64,000 nt of DNA from Bagarius yarrelli (taxonomy: Eukaryota > Chordata > Actinopteri > Siluriformes > Sisoridae), in the NCBI GenBank assembly GCA_005784505.1, contig VCAZ01000050.1, positions 1,426,001 through 1,490,000 of the forward strand. The letters run 5' to 3'. A program made the position numbers and the translations under genes. The notes under the pieces are model-generated. The model made no database searches. It was given only the letters and a program-made list of their open reading frames with translations, and was not told the DNA's origin. Below are positions 24,901 to 32,103 of the stretch, in pieces. Every line of letters starts with the position of its first letter. Position 1 is the stretch's first letter.

Positions 24901-25089
24901 GACACCAACACACCCAGCCACCAGCTTCAGGTGCCTGATCATCCTTTCCTCACTCCATCGCCAGGCTCACCCGACCAGTGGTCCAGCTCTTCACCTCACT
25001 CCAACATGTCCGACTGGTCTGAGGGCATCTCCAGTCCACCCACAAGCATGCACTCCCAAATTTCACACATTCCAGAGCAGTTTAAGTAA
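1227..25089 (+). CDS. notch1: Neurogenic locus notch homolog protein 1 (lacks exons 1-2)
   Basis: Single-pass receptor for Delta and Jagged ligands; on activation its intracellular part is released and acts with RBPJ in the nucleus. Exons: 1227-1489, 1604-1942, 3076-3198, 3331-3564, 3698-3853, 4059-4244, 4345-4458, 5808-5921, 6511-6744, 6939-7049, 7666-7858, 8370-8515, 8613-8726, 9533-9652, 9808-9960, 10056-10284, 12199-12400, 12630-12783, 12901-13085, 13331-13463, 13723-13980, 14168-14280, 14400-14968, 15133-15513, 15606-15751, 17653-17863, 18076-18163, 18603-18765, 22381-22679, 23212-23359, 23477-23574, 23776-25089. All junctions are GT-AG and in frame, giving 2429 residues. Many exon lengths equal the human ones (339, 123, 234, 156, 186, 114 and others). 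Text such as DNQNEWG and the PEST tail is closer to mammalian NOTCH1 than to my memory of zebrafish notch1a, so notch1b is likelier, but the paralogue is not settled. Confidence 0.96.
5520..5580 (+). repeat. Poly-C run and polypyrimidine tract
   Basis: Fourteen consecutive C residues (5521-5534), then a T run and a C/T-rich stretch, in the intron before the exon at 5808. Confidence 0.85.
6228..6398 (-). mobile_element. tRNA-headed SINE copy
   Basis: Read on the minus strand it has a tRNA-like head with degenerate A and B boxes, then the ggcccctgagcaaggcccttaa core and a tail matching gcatttggcagac. It is old, with several indels. Confidence 0.75.
7136..7155 (+). repeat. (AT)n microsatellite
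   Basis: Short AT dinucleotide run in the notch1 intron 7050-7665. Confidence 0.8.
7919..8022 (-). mobile_element. Second SINE family fragment
   Basis: Minus-strand tRNA-like fragment ending in a gagaga-rich run. It resembles the copy at 57748-57882 (ggtgccggtgccttaacccac versus ggtgccggagccataacacac). Confidence 0.5.
9060..9290 (+). promoter_or_regulatory. Candidate intronic enhancer of notch1 (ETS/SOX/RBPJ motif cluster)
   Basis: This non-repetitive, locally GC-rich stretch lies in the intron between 8726 and 9533. It holds an RBPJ core GTGGGAA (9125-9131), ETS cores TTCCT (9148, 9164, 9219) and GGAAA (9203), a SOX-like ACAATAG (9194-9200) and two overlapping GATA motifs near 9249. That mix is typical of arterial endothelial Notch-pathway enhancers. 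The call rests on motif content only. Confidence 0.35.
11132..11640. mobile_element. Candidate hAT-type MITE in notch1 intron
   Basis: The left end (gggctgcatcaattaattatc) and right end (cgactaatcgcttaagccctg) are imperfect inverted repeats of the gggctg...attaatcg type seen in short hAT-derived elements of fish. The interior is AT-rich and non-coding. Confidence 0.4.
11870..12115. repeat. Dispersed repeat sharing sequence with 21405-21975
   Basis: Contains ccatatgcttttttcctgcttacac (about 12001) found again near 21697, and ends in a cactggatacatgcagtgtgaaagtggcctta-like terminus. It is probably a piece of the same non-autonomous element family. Confidence 0.4.
14657..15751 (+). other. notch1: Notch1 negative regulatory region (LNR x3 and HD domain)
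   Basis: Three Lin-12/Notch repeats (starting near ASCPVADC, NCSAALQC and CNPLYDQYC, each with DGGDC, DGFDC or DGLDC calcium ligands) precede the heterodimerisation domain, read from LVLVVQLPPEQLRNNSSTFLRELS to LEIDNRQC and the ATDVAAFLGALASSGNLN segment. The exon at 15133-15513 is about 50 nt shorter than I expect for the human exon. The missing part includes the RRRR-type furin site; between HNIKRSLDSW and VVHLEIDN there is no RXXR. The S2 region (YIKAVSSE) is present at the end of the next exon. Confidence 0.9.
15606..15751 (+). CDS. notch1: notch1 exon after the HD/S1 junction
   Basis: This exon finishes the HD domain (VVHLEIDNRQCYQQSTEC, ATDVAAFLGALASS, NMPYIKAVSS) and carries the ADAM (S2) cleavage region, with the Ala-Val bond expected at IKA|VSS. 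The acceptor is at 15604-15605 and the donor at 15752-15753. The upstream intron is only 92 nt and shows no hidden exon that could supply a furin site. Confidence 0.9.
15812..16141 (-). mobile_element. SINE interrupted by another SINE
   Basis: A minus-strand copy is split: 15812-15833 holds its tail (ggcatttggcagatgctgtcat) and 16022-16141 continues with the gcgacttacatttatctc-like part through the core. The two halves flank an oppositely oriented copy at 15836-16021. Confidence 0.65.
15836..16021 (+). mobile_element. SINE copy nested in a SINE
   Basis: Plus-strand copy with A-box-like tagcgcagtgg, a degenerate B box, the core gggcccctgag...aactcctta, and a tail ending caaatgctgttaaggtaaatgta. 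It sits inside the minus-strand copy described above, in the notch1 intron 15752-17652. Confidence 0.7.
16145..16385 (+). repeat. Teleost interspersed repeat (gaggaaccagactcaaaaggg family)
   Basis: Shares the order agcgcttttaacaat-like, gcaaggaaaaac, gaaagaaacattgagaggaacc and gggaacccatcctc with 32513-32715. It is non-coding and moderately diverged. Confidence 0.6.
17653..18765 (+). other. notch1: Notch1 transmembrane, RAM and NLS segments
   Basis: Exon 17653-17863 encodes a short juxtamembrane piece, a hydrophobic membrane segment (LYPLYVVLVGLALLAFVVVG), the stop-transfer RKRRR, the RAM motif LWFPDGF that docks on RBPJ, and a KKKRREP nuclear signal. Exons 18076-18163 and 18603-18765 complete RAM up to DCMDVNVRGP. 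The residue after the conserved transmembrane glycine at the S3 position is Met (VVVGMVAS), where NOTCH1 normally has Val (GVLLS in human). Confidence 0.92.
18537..18596 (+). repeat. (GT)n microsatellite at a notch1 acceptor site
   Basis: An almost pure GT/TG dinucleotide run fills the position where the polypyrimidine tract of the acceptor at 18601-18602 would be. Only TTCATTAG separates it from the exon at 18603. Confidence 0.9.
18866..18899 (+). repeat. (TA)n microsatellite in a notch1 intron
   Basis: Perfect alternating TA run inside the 3.6 kb intron between 18765 and 22381. Confidence 0.9.
19900..20930 (-). mobile_element. Decayed L1/Tx1-like LINE 3' fragment
   Basis: Read on the minus strand, about 20281-20400 gives a Cys/His end motif of the L1-type reverse transcriptase C-terminus (EFCPRCKTDIATLLHMPWSC). 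Further on is a LLGDT...FVRLALL...PDVD-like stretch, both typical of fish L1 ORF2 ends. Stops and frameshifts are frequent, so it is dead. The 5' limit (high coordinate) is uncertain, and the tail toward 19900 is only weakly recognisable. Confidence 0.6.
20580..20633 (+). repeat. Perfect 22-bp inverted repeat (hairpin)
   Basis: Arms 20580-20601 and 20612-20633 are exact reverse complements (left arm begins cagaaggggatgggcat), separated by a 10-nt AT-rich loop. It lies within the degraded LINE region of a notch1 intron. Confidence 0.85.
21405..21975. mobile_element. Candidate non-autonomous DNA transposon
   Basis: The ends resemble each other in inverted orientation (left: ctacatttatactgcatgtctt; right, reverse complement: ccccatttacatcttatgtat). 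The interior shares catatgcttttttcctgcttacac with 12001-12027. It contains the phrase caataaagctacttgaacttg, whose terminal (acttga)n repeat at 21925-21950 marks a retroposon 3' end, so the region may be composite. Confidence 0.35.
22381..23920 (+). other. notch1: Notch1 ankyrin-repeat domain
   Basis: Exons 22381-22679, 23212-23359, 23477-23574 and the start of 23776-25089 encode the seven-ankyrin-repeat block that binds RBPJ and Mastermind. Recognisable units include DGFTPLMIASCSGGG, TGETALHLAARYARSDAAKRL, MGRTPLHAAV, DGTTPLILAARLAVEGM, SALHWAAAVNNVDAAVVLL and ETPLFLAAREGSYETAKVLL. It is nearly identical to human NOTCH1 by eye, with no interrupted repeat, so the nuclear complex interface looks fully conserved. 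Confidence 0.95.
23921..25089 (+). other. notch1: Notch1 transactivation region and PEST degron
   Basis: The C-terminal part of the last exon is Gln-, Ser- and Pro-rich. It has basic KKVRKP and KAKKKKAQ stretches followed by the conserved SPVDSLESPHGY segment. Near the end are the FBXW7-type phosphodegron PFLTPSPGSPDQ and the WSSSSP motif that limit the life of the intracellular domain. The tail ends SQISHIPEQFK then TAA at 25087-25089. The last exon is shorter than the human one, mainly by loss of the mammalian Gln/Pro-rich stretches. Confidence 0.9.
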
Positions 25090-25319
25090 ATCGGTTACAT
25101 CCGGGGAATGAAAGACTGTTTTTTGTTTCTGTTGTTGTTGTTAATGTTGTTAGTAACTTTTTGTAAAATATAAAAAAGTAATCTAGTTAAAAGGAAACAT
25201 CTTTTCTATGTCTTTTGTATTAACCACATTTCTTCCTTTTTTTTGGGTTAATTTATTAATGTGTTGTTATTTATACTTTTTTTTTACCTGTCTAAGCAGT
25301 CGAAGATCATAAATTAGGT

Positions 25320-25326
25320 CACTGCC
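25320..25326 (+). promoter_or_regulatory. Candidate miR-34 seed match in notch1 3' UTR
   Basis: The heptamer CACTGCC, complementary to the miR-34/449 seed, lies about 230 nt after the stop codon. Mammalian NOTCH1 is an established miR-34 target through sites of this kind. A single heptamer can arise by chance, so this is only a candidate. Confidence 0.35.
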
Positions 25327-26495
25327 GAATAAGACGTTTGATAAGTAAAAGAAGTAGCTTTTTATTTTTTATTTGTTTTTGTATTATTTTGTGTTTTCAC
25401 TAAAGTACACTGGCTATTTATTTGCCTTTTTTTTTCTTTTTGTAGTCGATTTGCCTTTATGATTATTTTGTCCTTTTTTTCCACAGAGCACGTTTTTTTT
25501 TTTTTAAATTGAAGTTCTCAGTATTATAGCAGAGGAGTCCATATTATTGTCATTTCAACAATCACACGAGCTGCTTATCAGTCCTCCTCCGAACAATAAC
25601 AAGAACAGAGAGGATTTTATATACATGCTTGTATATTATATATTTAGTGTAGAACGGGTCTCAATCTGAAATCGGAATTGTTTTCGGTCATACTGTTCTA
25701 ATTTCCCAAATACATGTACCGTATATGTTCACATAGTAATTCCCGATGCTTATTAATTTAGCACAATTGTACAGACGATTTCCAAAGGTTTATTTTCCCT
25801 AGAATAAATAACGTGTGAAATGAGTTCCACTCTAACGGTGGGTGTGAAAGTGAGGATTCAGACTCCTTTATTAGGTGTTAATGTAATGTAATACAGTTTA
25901 AATGACTGTATTTCCTCCCTCCCTTTCAATTTTACTGAACTGGTCATGTGACCAAAAATGTATAGGGTCGTGTGTACAGGCGTGTCAGCCTGCCTTTACT
26001 CCCTCTATGATGTGTAATGTTGGAGCCTATGGCTACTGTAAATAGACATGGTTTATTTGAACAGGATTTTGTTTCAGAAATCTGAAGTCTTTTACATGTC
26101 ACTAAAATTGTTTTAACTTTGGATCAATAGTGTTTTCTTTCCTCCTAAAGAAAGAGACCATATGTTGGACTCGGAATCAGAGATGACATGAGAAATATAC
26201 CAATAAATAGACTTTATTTACATCCCCAGAGAGATTAAAATAAACAATTAGAAAATGTAAAGTTTTATCAATACAATTAGTTACAAATTTTGTTAACGTT
26301 GGGAAAAGGTGAGTTGGAATGTTAGTGTGATATATAGACATTTTGAGCCCTTAAAAAAATAAGTCAACGCCACTGAATATGTAATATTCCAAAAAAAAAA
26401 AGAAAAAAAAAGAAAAAAAAAGAAATGCGTTACTCATAGTTTACATATATTTTCTGTTCATTTTACTGTCAATCTGTAAAAGTTCTTCTTAAAAT

Positions 26496-26501
26496 AATAA
26501 A
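26496..26501 (+). terminator. Likely notch1 polyadenylation signal
   Basis: A canonical AATAAA hexamer lies 1.4 kb after the stop, followed within about 30 nt by TG-rich sequence (tggtgtctgtag). It is the last good hexamer before the SINE at 26583. Confidence 0.55.
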
Positions 26502-26582
26502 AGATACACATTTGTATTGGATGTAATGGTGTCTGTAGTCGATCATTGAAAAGTGTATAGAGACTGTGAGGATCATTTTTGG

Positions 26583-26776
26583 ATACATTTACAGCATTTG
26601 GTAGACGCCCCTATCCAGAGCGACTTACATTTATCTCGTTCATACAACTGAGCAATCAGGGGTTAAGGGCCTTGCTCAGGGGCCCTTGCTCAGGGGTGGC
26701 TTGGTGGTGCTGGGAAACGAACCCCAGTCTTTCTGGTGTCAGTCCAGCACCTTAACCACTAAACCACCACTTCCCC
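26583..26776 (-). mobile_element. SINE copy
   Basis: Minus-strand, nearly complete copy with tail acatttacagcatttggtagacgcc and head ggggaagtggtggtttagtggttaaggtg. A short internal duplication of ccttgctcaggggc is visible near 26680. Confidence 0.8.
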
Positions 26777-27639
26777 TTTTTTAATGCTTAAAGTGTTGTA
26801 ATTTTGATGAAGTTCGGGTTACATGAAGTAGAAAGTAAGAAAATGGACCCTACCAGAACAAATTAAATATCAATGACAAGTAACAGTATTACTAAAAAAT
26901 AAAGACAAAGTACCGACGTAGATCCATATAAATTACCAGCAATCATGTACCATGATTTTTTTTACAACAACAAAAAAAACAGTTGTACTGTGTTTATACA
27001 AATTAATGCGAAAAAAATATAATAATAAAAATATCACTATAATAAAACCAATTGATTGATTTTAATGAGCTGCGTAAAATCAGCATGTTGTAGTTTTACA
27101 TTTGCCTGTTTCCGCCCCTCAGATTTCACCCATTACTACACACACATTTCACATGCCCTGTCTGCTTATGACATGTTACCAGTGTGTTAGTAACATAACC
27201 AAATTGTGAATTTATTTTTAAATGCTGCTTTTGTAAGACGTAAATAACATGCTTAAATTAATTAAAATTTATTACATTTACTTAAAAATAATTTAAATAG
27301 ACGTAAAAAACTGAAAGTTAGAACATTTATACACCAGCTATTTCTGCTAATTTATTTATATTGAAAACATTTCACACACTTTTATCCAGCGCGACGCACA
27401 AGTGTTGTAATGTCTCAAAAGTTTATTCTCATAGTCCAGTTTAAAATCCATGTATGGATGCAGCAAAGTAGCGTTCATAAGCGCCATCTGCTGGTCAAAT
27501 ACATAATAGCAGTTCAGGTTTTCAGCGTTCTAAAAGGCTGCGTCCAATAATCAAACGTAACTCTGTATATTATGGCAACTCTTATTATATTTTTTATTTA
27601 TTTATTTGTTTATTTATTCATTTATTCATCTCCTACACT

Positions 27640-27862
27640 GTCTCTAAAGAGGTAAAGGGCAGGAGGGGTACACCCTGGACAGGTCACCAGTCTATCACAG
27701 GGCCCCACACACACTCACTCCTATAGGCAATTAAGAATAACCAATTAACCTTACATGAAGAGCATGCAAACTCCACACAGAAATACCCCTGCCCAGAAAT
27801 CAAACCCAGGACCTTCTTGCTGTAAGGCAGTAGTGCTAAACACTAAGCCTTTATGCTGCCTA
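27640..27862 (-). mobile_element. tRNA-SINE of the gtttgcatgttctcc family
   Basis: Reverse complement of the family seen at 42950-43300: ggtacaccctggacaggtcaccagtc, caattaaccttacatgaagagcatgcaaactcc, and a degenerate tRNA-like head at the high-coordinate end. Confidence 0.75.
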
Positions 27863-29339
27863 TATTTTCTAAGCTATTTGAGTTGTGTTTTTTTACTTAA
27901 TTTAACATGTTTGTACTTTATGTTGAAGGTCTAGTTGAAAATCAATTTCTGTGACACTAACAAACTAAGGGTTGCCCTTAGAAGCGTGTTTTATGTTGTC
28001 AGAGGAGAGATTGTGTATATAATTATCATATGTTTAATTTAATTGAGAGTTGCTATTAAGTTACGCCCAATATTTTATAAAGTGTTTTGCATGCTAAAAG
28101 GTTGTGTTCGCTGTTCCATTTCGAAGACTTTTTTATTGATTATGTTAAAGAATAAATATAAAGATTTTGTTATCTGTTCAGGTCTTTTTAAATTACAAAT
28201 TAAAAGTTTAAAGCAGTATTTCAGGTAAGGAACAATGTTGGAAGCCCAAGACCTAGCTGAAGAAGTTTAAGCAAGATGTGCTGAAGCGCAACAAGGGGAA
28301 CCACAGTAGATAAGATGGGCAAAAGAACCCAAACTCTAACAGAGAGGAATAAGAAAAACGGAAGCTGTAAAACTCAAAGCACTCCAGCTTTAAATTATAT
28401 TTCCAACAAATGGAAAAGAAATGCTTAATCTTCTAAACAGCTACAATCACATGACCTGCTCAATTATTATCAATAGGTCATAGGTCTTTTTGCAGGCGAA
28501 ATATTGACTTGGCTCGGTGTGTAGATTGACGGCATGGTAAGCCTTCGAAAAAAAAAAGAAATCTGTCCGAAAGTATGTGCTCTTTTCAGTTCATACAGCT
28601 ATAAATCAGGCTCTGTTACTTCTTCTTTGCATGGTGCATCAGAACATTTAAGTTGGTCTTCGGTGAAGTGACAGAAAGCTGCTGTTAATGCTACTGCAAG
28701 CCAAACTGTTCCAAAAGTGTTAGACAAGCAAATGGAAAGTTAGAGGAAGAACGTGCAACTTTACATGGCCATCATTAACAGCAGACCACATACTGTAACT
28801 TGAACCTTTAACTGCGTAACCAGATTTTTACAATGAACTCTGCAATCATATCTGAACAGTTTGTTAGAGAAGCTGTTTATCTGAGAAAGGGGTGGCACGG
28901 AGAGAGAATCTAATTTTACAGTCATGACAAAAATGGCGAAAAGAACCGAAGAAATTGAAAGGTGATGTAACAACTGAAAGCTAGCAAGAATCACAGAGTT
29001 TTATAACCAGGGTCAGATAGTAGTGTGAGGAAACTGAAATTGTTATAATAGACAGAAAAAGAAGAAAATGCTTAACTAAAACAGAATTTGTTAAAAGACA
29101 TGTACAAAAGGTTGTTGAAATTTTAGATAAAATTGTCAAGTGAGAAATTGTTGACTTGCAATAATCATTTTGGTAAAGAAATCACACTTGGTAGGAGTGT
29201 AACTGGCATTAAATTGTTATCTTTTTTATATTTTCTCAATTATATGAGTGTTATTCGTTTGGTTTTTTTGCTTAATTTCGGTAATTTTATTTTTAAGGAT
29301 CAGTTTAAACTCAATGTTTAACACCTGTTTAATACAGAA

Positions 29340-29484
29340 TTTCTTAGACACCCTCATCCAGAGCGACTTACATTTATCTCTTTTATACAATGGAGCAATT
29401 GAGGGTTAAGGGCCTTGCTCAGGGGCCCAACAGTAGCAAATTGGTGGTGCTGGAAATTGAACCTGGATCTTCCAATTAGCCCCA
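29340..29484 (-). mobile_element. Truncated SINE copy
   Basis: Minus-strand fragment with the ccagagcgacttacatttatc tail and the core, lacking the tRNA-like head. Confidence 0.7.
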
Positions 29485-29661
29485 TTTTATGAATATAATA
29501 AGTCGCCTCTCCCACAGGCTCATGAAATAGTAAAGTTCATTGTATTTTGGATTTTTTTAAAGTATAAGTATAAATAGTATAATATAAAATAAAAAAAAAT
29601 TATAACAACATAAAAAAATGAAAAAATTTAAAACAATTGAAGCAATTTAATTGCAATATGC

Positions 29662-29755
29662 AGGGGAAGTGGTGGCTCAGGTTTCTCAGTTTGTATAAAA
29701 GAGATAAATGTAAGTCGCTCTGGATAAGGACGTCTGCCAACTGCTGTAAATGTAA
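29662..29755 (+). mobile_element. SINE fragment with internal deletion
   Basis: Plus-strand fragment: ggggaagtggtggctcag joined directly to the distal core and tail (taagtcgctctggataagg...ctgctgtaaatg). Confidence 0.65.
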
Positions 29756-30261
29756 ATAAAATAATCGACTAAACAATACAGAGTTAATAAACCATATACA
29801 AAAGTGTAGCAAAAATCAAAGGTCACCAGCTCTGAAAAAGAGGATTATTTATTATTTACATAAAAAAATATGTTTTTTTACATTATATTAAATATATATT
29901 TAATTAATCAAATTACATTCAGTGTTACTTTTTAAAATCTATAATAAAAAGGTTTGGTAGGGCATTTCTATCAGATAAAGAACATTTGATGTGTATTTTT
30001 ATCATAAATGTTATCAGTTTTATTCTGTAATATTTAGTTTGAGTAATATTTTATGCATTTGCAATATGCATTTTGCTTATTTGCTTATTAGTAGTAACAG
30101 TGTGGAATGGATGTGGTATGAGGCCCAAACCTCATATTCTTTCACATCAGGCCAAAATTACTAGCAAAGCCCGTCTGCTTGTTACAAAAAAGAAATAACA
30201 TTATTTATGTTTTGTCTTGTTATTTTCTGACAGCTTGTTATTTTCTGACAATTGATTATTC

Positions 30262-30456
30262 AGTTTACATTTACAGCATTTGGCAGACGCCCTTATCCAG
30301 AGCGACTTACAATATTCCTTGTTATACAACTGAGCAATGGGGGTGAAGGGCCTTGCTCAGGGGCCCAGCGGTGTGGAGTCTTGGTGGTGCTGGGAATCGA
30401 GCCTGGGTCTTCAAGTTGGTAGTCCAACACCCTAACCACTGCGCTACCACTTCCCC
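30262..30456 (-). mobile_element. Near-complete SINE copy
   Basis: Minus-strand copy: tail catttggcagacgcccttatcc at the left, then core, then tRNA-like head ending in accacttcccc. It is the best-preserved copy in this spacer. Confidence 0.8.
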
Positions 30457-30970
30457 AGTTTAAAAATATACCAAAATATACCAAGACAGCATTTTTAGAT
30501 TTATAAACCATGAAACCTGACATTTGCTTAGACATGTCTGCAAAATTACAACTAACATGTCCACATGTCCATAAGTGTGCTAATCATATGCGATTCTTAA
30601 TTGGTTAAAAAGTGAAGCTGTGACCATTTCTCCTTTTTTAAAACTAATTTATAGATTTTGGAGCAGTAGGGGTAAAAATTGACAAATAAAACCCTAAAGG
30701 ACAAGTGGTGTGTTGCATTATTGTTCTACAAACTGATTTTGGGTTCGCTCTGATTGCATTAATATAAATGAATGTATTTTAGTAGTGTAATAATGCAAGC
30801 GCCGTTAGCAATTTAGGGCCCTAGAAAAGAATTTAAGGGTTGGGAACCCTACGGTACCATTACAGTGGGTTACTACTAATTAAACAGATTCCTGGGGGCC
30901 TTCAAAGTGTGTGGGCCCTAGAATCATCCTAACTTTTCCCCCTTTTATGTGTATTTGTAAAATTACATTA

Positions 30971-31225
30971 CATTAACAGCATTTACAGCATTTAATGCTC
31001 TTATCCAGGGTGACTTATGTTTATTTTACATTATACAATTGGGCAAATAGGGGTTAAGGGCCTTGCTCAGGGGCCCAGCAGTGTAATGTAATGTTTTGTA
31101 AATGCCTTTATGTCTCACATACACTTTAATGCACAGTGATTTTTTTTCTTAGAGCGCAGTCAGCTATGATAGGTAAATTGGTGGTACCACAATCTTTCTA
31201 TTAACAATCCAACATCCTACCACCT
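30971..31225 (-). mobile_element. Interrupted SINE copy
   Basis: Minus-strand copy broken after the core: 30971-31083 carries tail and core, and 31171-31225 resumes with the tRNA-like head. About 85 nt of unrelated sequence lies between. Confidence 0.55.
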
Positions 31226-31289
31226 CAGACAAAATATTTTCTGAGGTAAATGTTTTTTTTTGTTGTTGTTGTTGTTGGACATTTGAACT

Positions 31290-31440
31290 TGACTTAGGCG
31301 TCGCGCGCGCGGAGTCACTAGGCTGGGCCACATACGGGTTGCTTAGCTACGGCGGAACTGTTGTTAGGAGGAGACGCGCCTCTGCTGTGGGTCAGCGGCA
31401 AAACGTGAGTTCCGCCACTCTGATGTTATTCTCATGTTAT
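31290..31440 (+). promoter_or_regulatory. camsap1: camsap1 CpG-rich promoter and probable non-coding exon 1
   Basis: A sharp CpG cluster (gcgtcgcgcgcgcgg, tacggcggaa, gacgcgcc, cagcggc) in otherwise AT-rich DNA lies 0.7 kb before the first coding exon. A good donor, aaac|gtgagt, at 31404/31405 could join to the acceptor at 32101-32102, giving an untranslated first exon. This is inferred from composition and splice motifs; no TATA box is evident. Confidence 0.55.
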
Positions 31441-32103
31441 CCATGGGCGGATTTCTTCCGTTGGATTAAGGGCATAAATAACTAAGGTATGAAACTTACA
31501 TGTTGTTTTTAACACCAATAGTGAGGCTATTTTTTTGTCCTCCCCCGCTCTAATGGCGTGCTCAGTGCAGGGCTATATTTTAATTAAAGCGGGTTAGCCT
31601 AGCCTTATTACAGCCGGGTATTAGCAGTGTGTCAGCACATACAGTTTAACTGTAAAGATTTAGCTAATATCGTAGATTAATGTTCTTATTAATTATTAAT
31701 AGTTAGATTAAAAATACAAATTAGTTAATAAATCCAGTTTGGGTAGAAGATATTGACAGAAGACGGCATATGTGGACGTCATTAACACGGCAGCTAGCTA
31801 GTAACTAGCGAGCTAACAAAGTAATAGCTTTGCTAGCTGAGCACAGTTCTGCTGTGCGGTTATTTACTCTGTGGCTGATTTATATTATAATATTATAAAC
31901 CTGACGATAATTAAGGTAGGTTTTATTTATATTCAAACAAAGCCCCGCGGGACAATTAGCTTGCTAATTTGCATACTGATATGTTAGCCCCCCTGGCCTA
32001 ACGCTGTAACGCCGCCTAGCTGTCCTCAGTGCAGTGTGTAAAGCGACCCAGGACACTAAGGAGATCCACCGCTGATGCTTTTGTTTTGTTTTGTTGTTTC
32101 AGG

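Larger units (their letters stand above)
25090..26520 (+). other. notch1: notch1 3' untranslated region
   Basis: AT-rich, T-run-rich sequence follows the TAA stop. Candidate polyadenylation hexamers are AATAAA at 26203-26208 and at 26496-26501. Human NOTCH1 has a 3' UTR of similar length. There is a (A9G)-type imperfect repeat at about 26391-26425. The end is set from the last hexamer, so it is approximate. Confidence 0.65.
26777..31289. other. Intergenic region between notch1 and camsap1
   Basis: No credible gene was found. The region holds SINE copies (27640-27862, 29340-29484, 29662-29755, 30262-30456, 30971-31225), AT-rich and homopolymer stretches, and a moderately complex segment at 28240-29110 that I could not assign. 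Open frames here are short and lack codon structure. Confidence 0.6.

Noticed and set aside
1227..25089. Assigning the gene firmly to notch1a or notch1b
   Set aside because: Some N-terminal text resembles my memory of notch1a and the cytoplasmic part favours notch1b; only a tree with both paralogues would decide.
32029..32103. Open frame extending upstream of the chosen camsap1 start
   Set aside because: It has no ATG in the right place, crosses a good acceptor (tttcag at 32097-32102), and reads unlike any CAMSAP1. The ATG at 32104 after the splice site fits the family.
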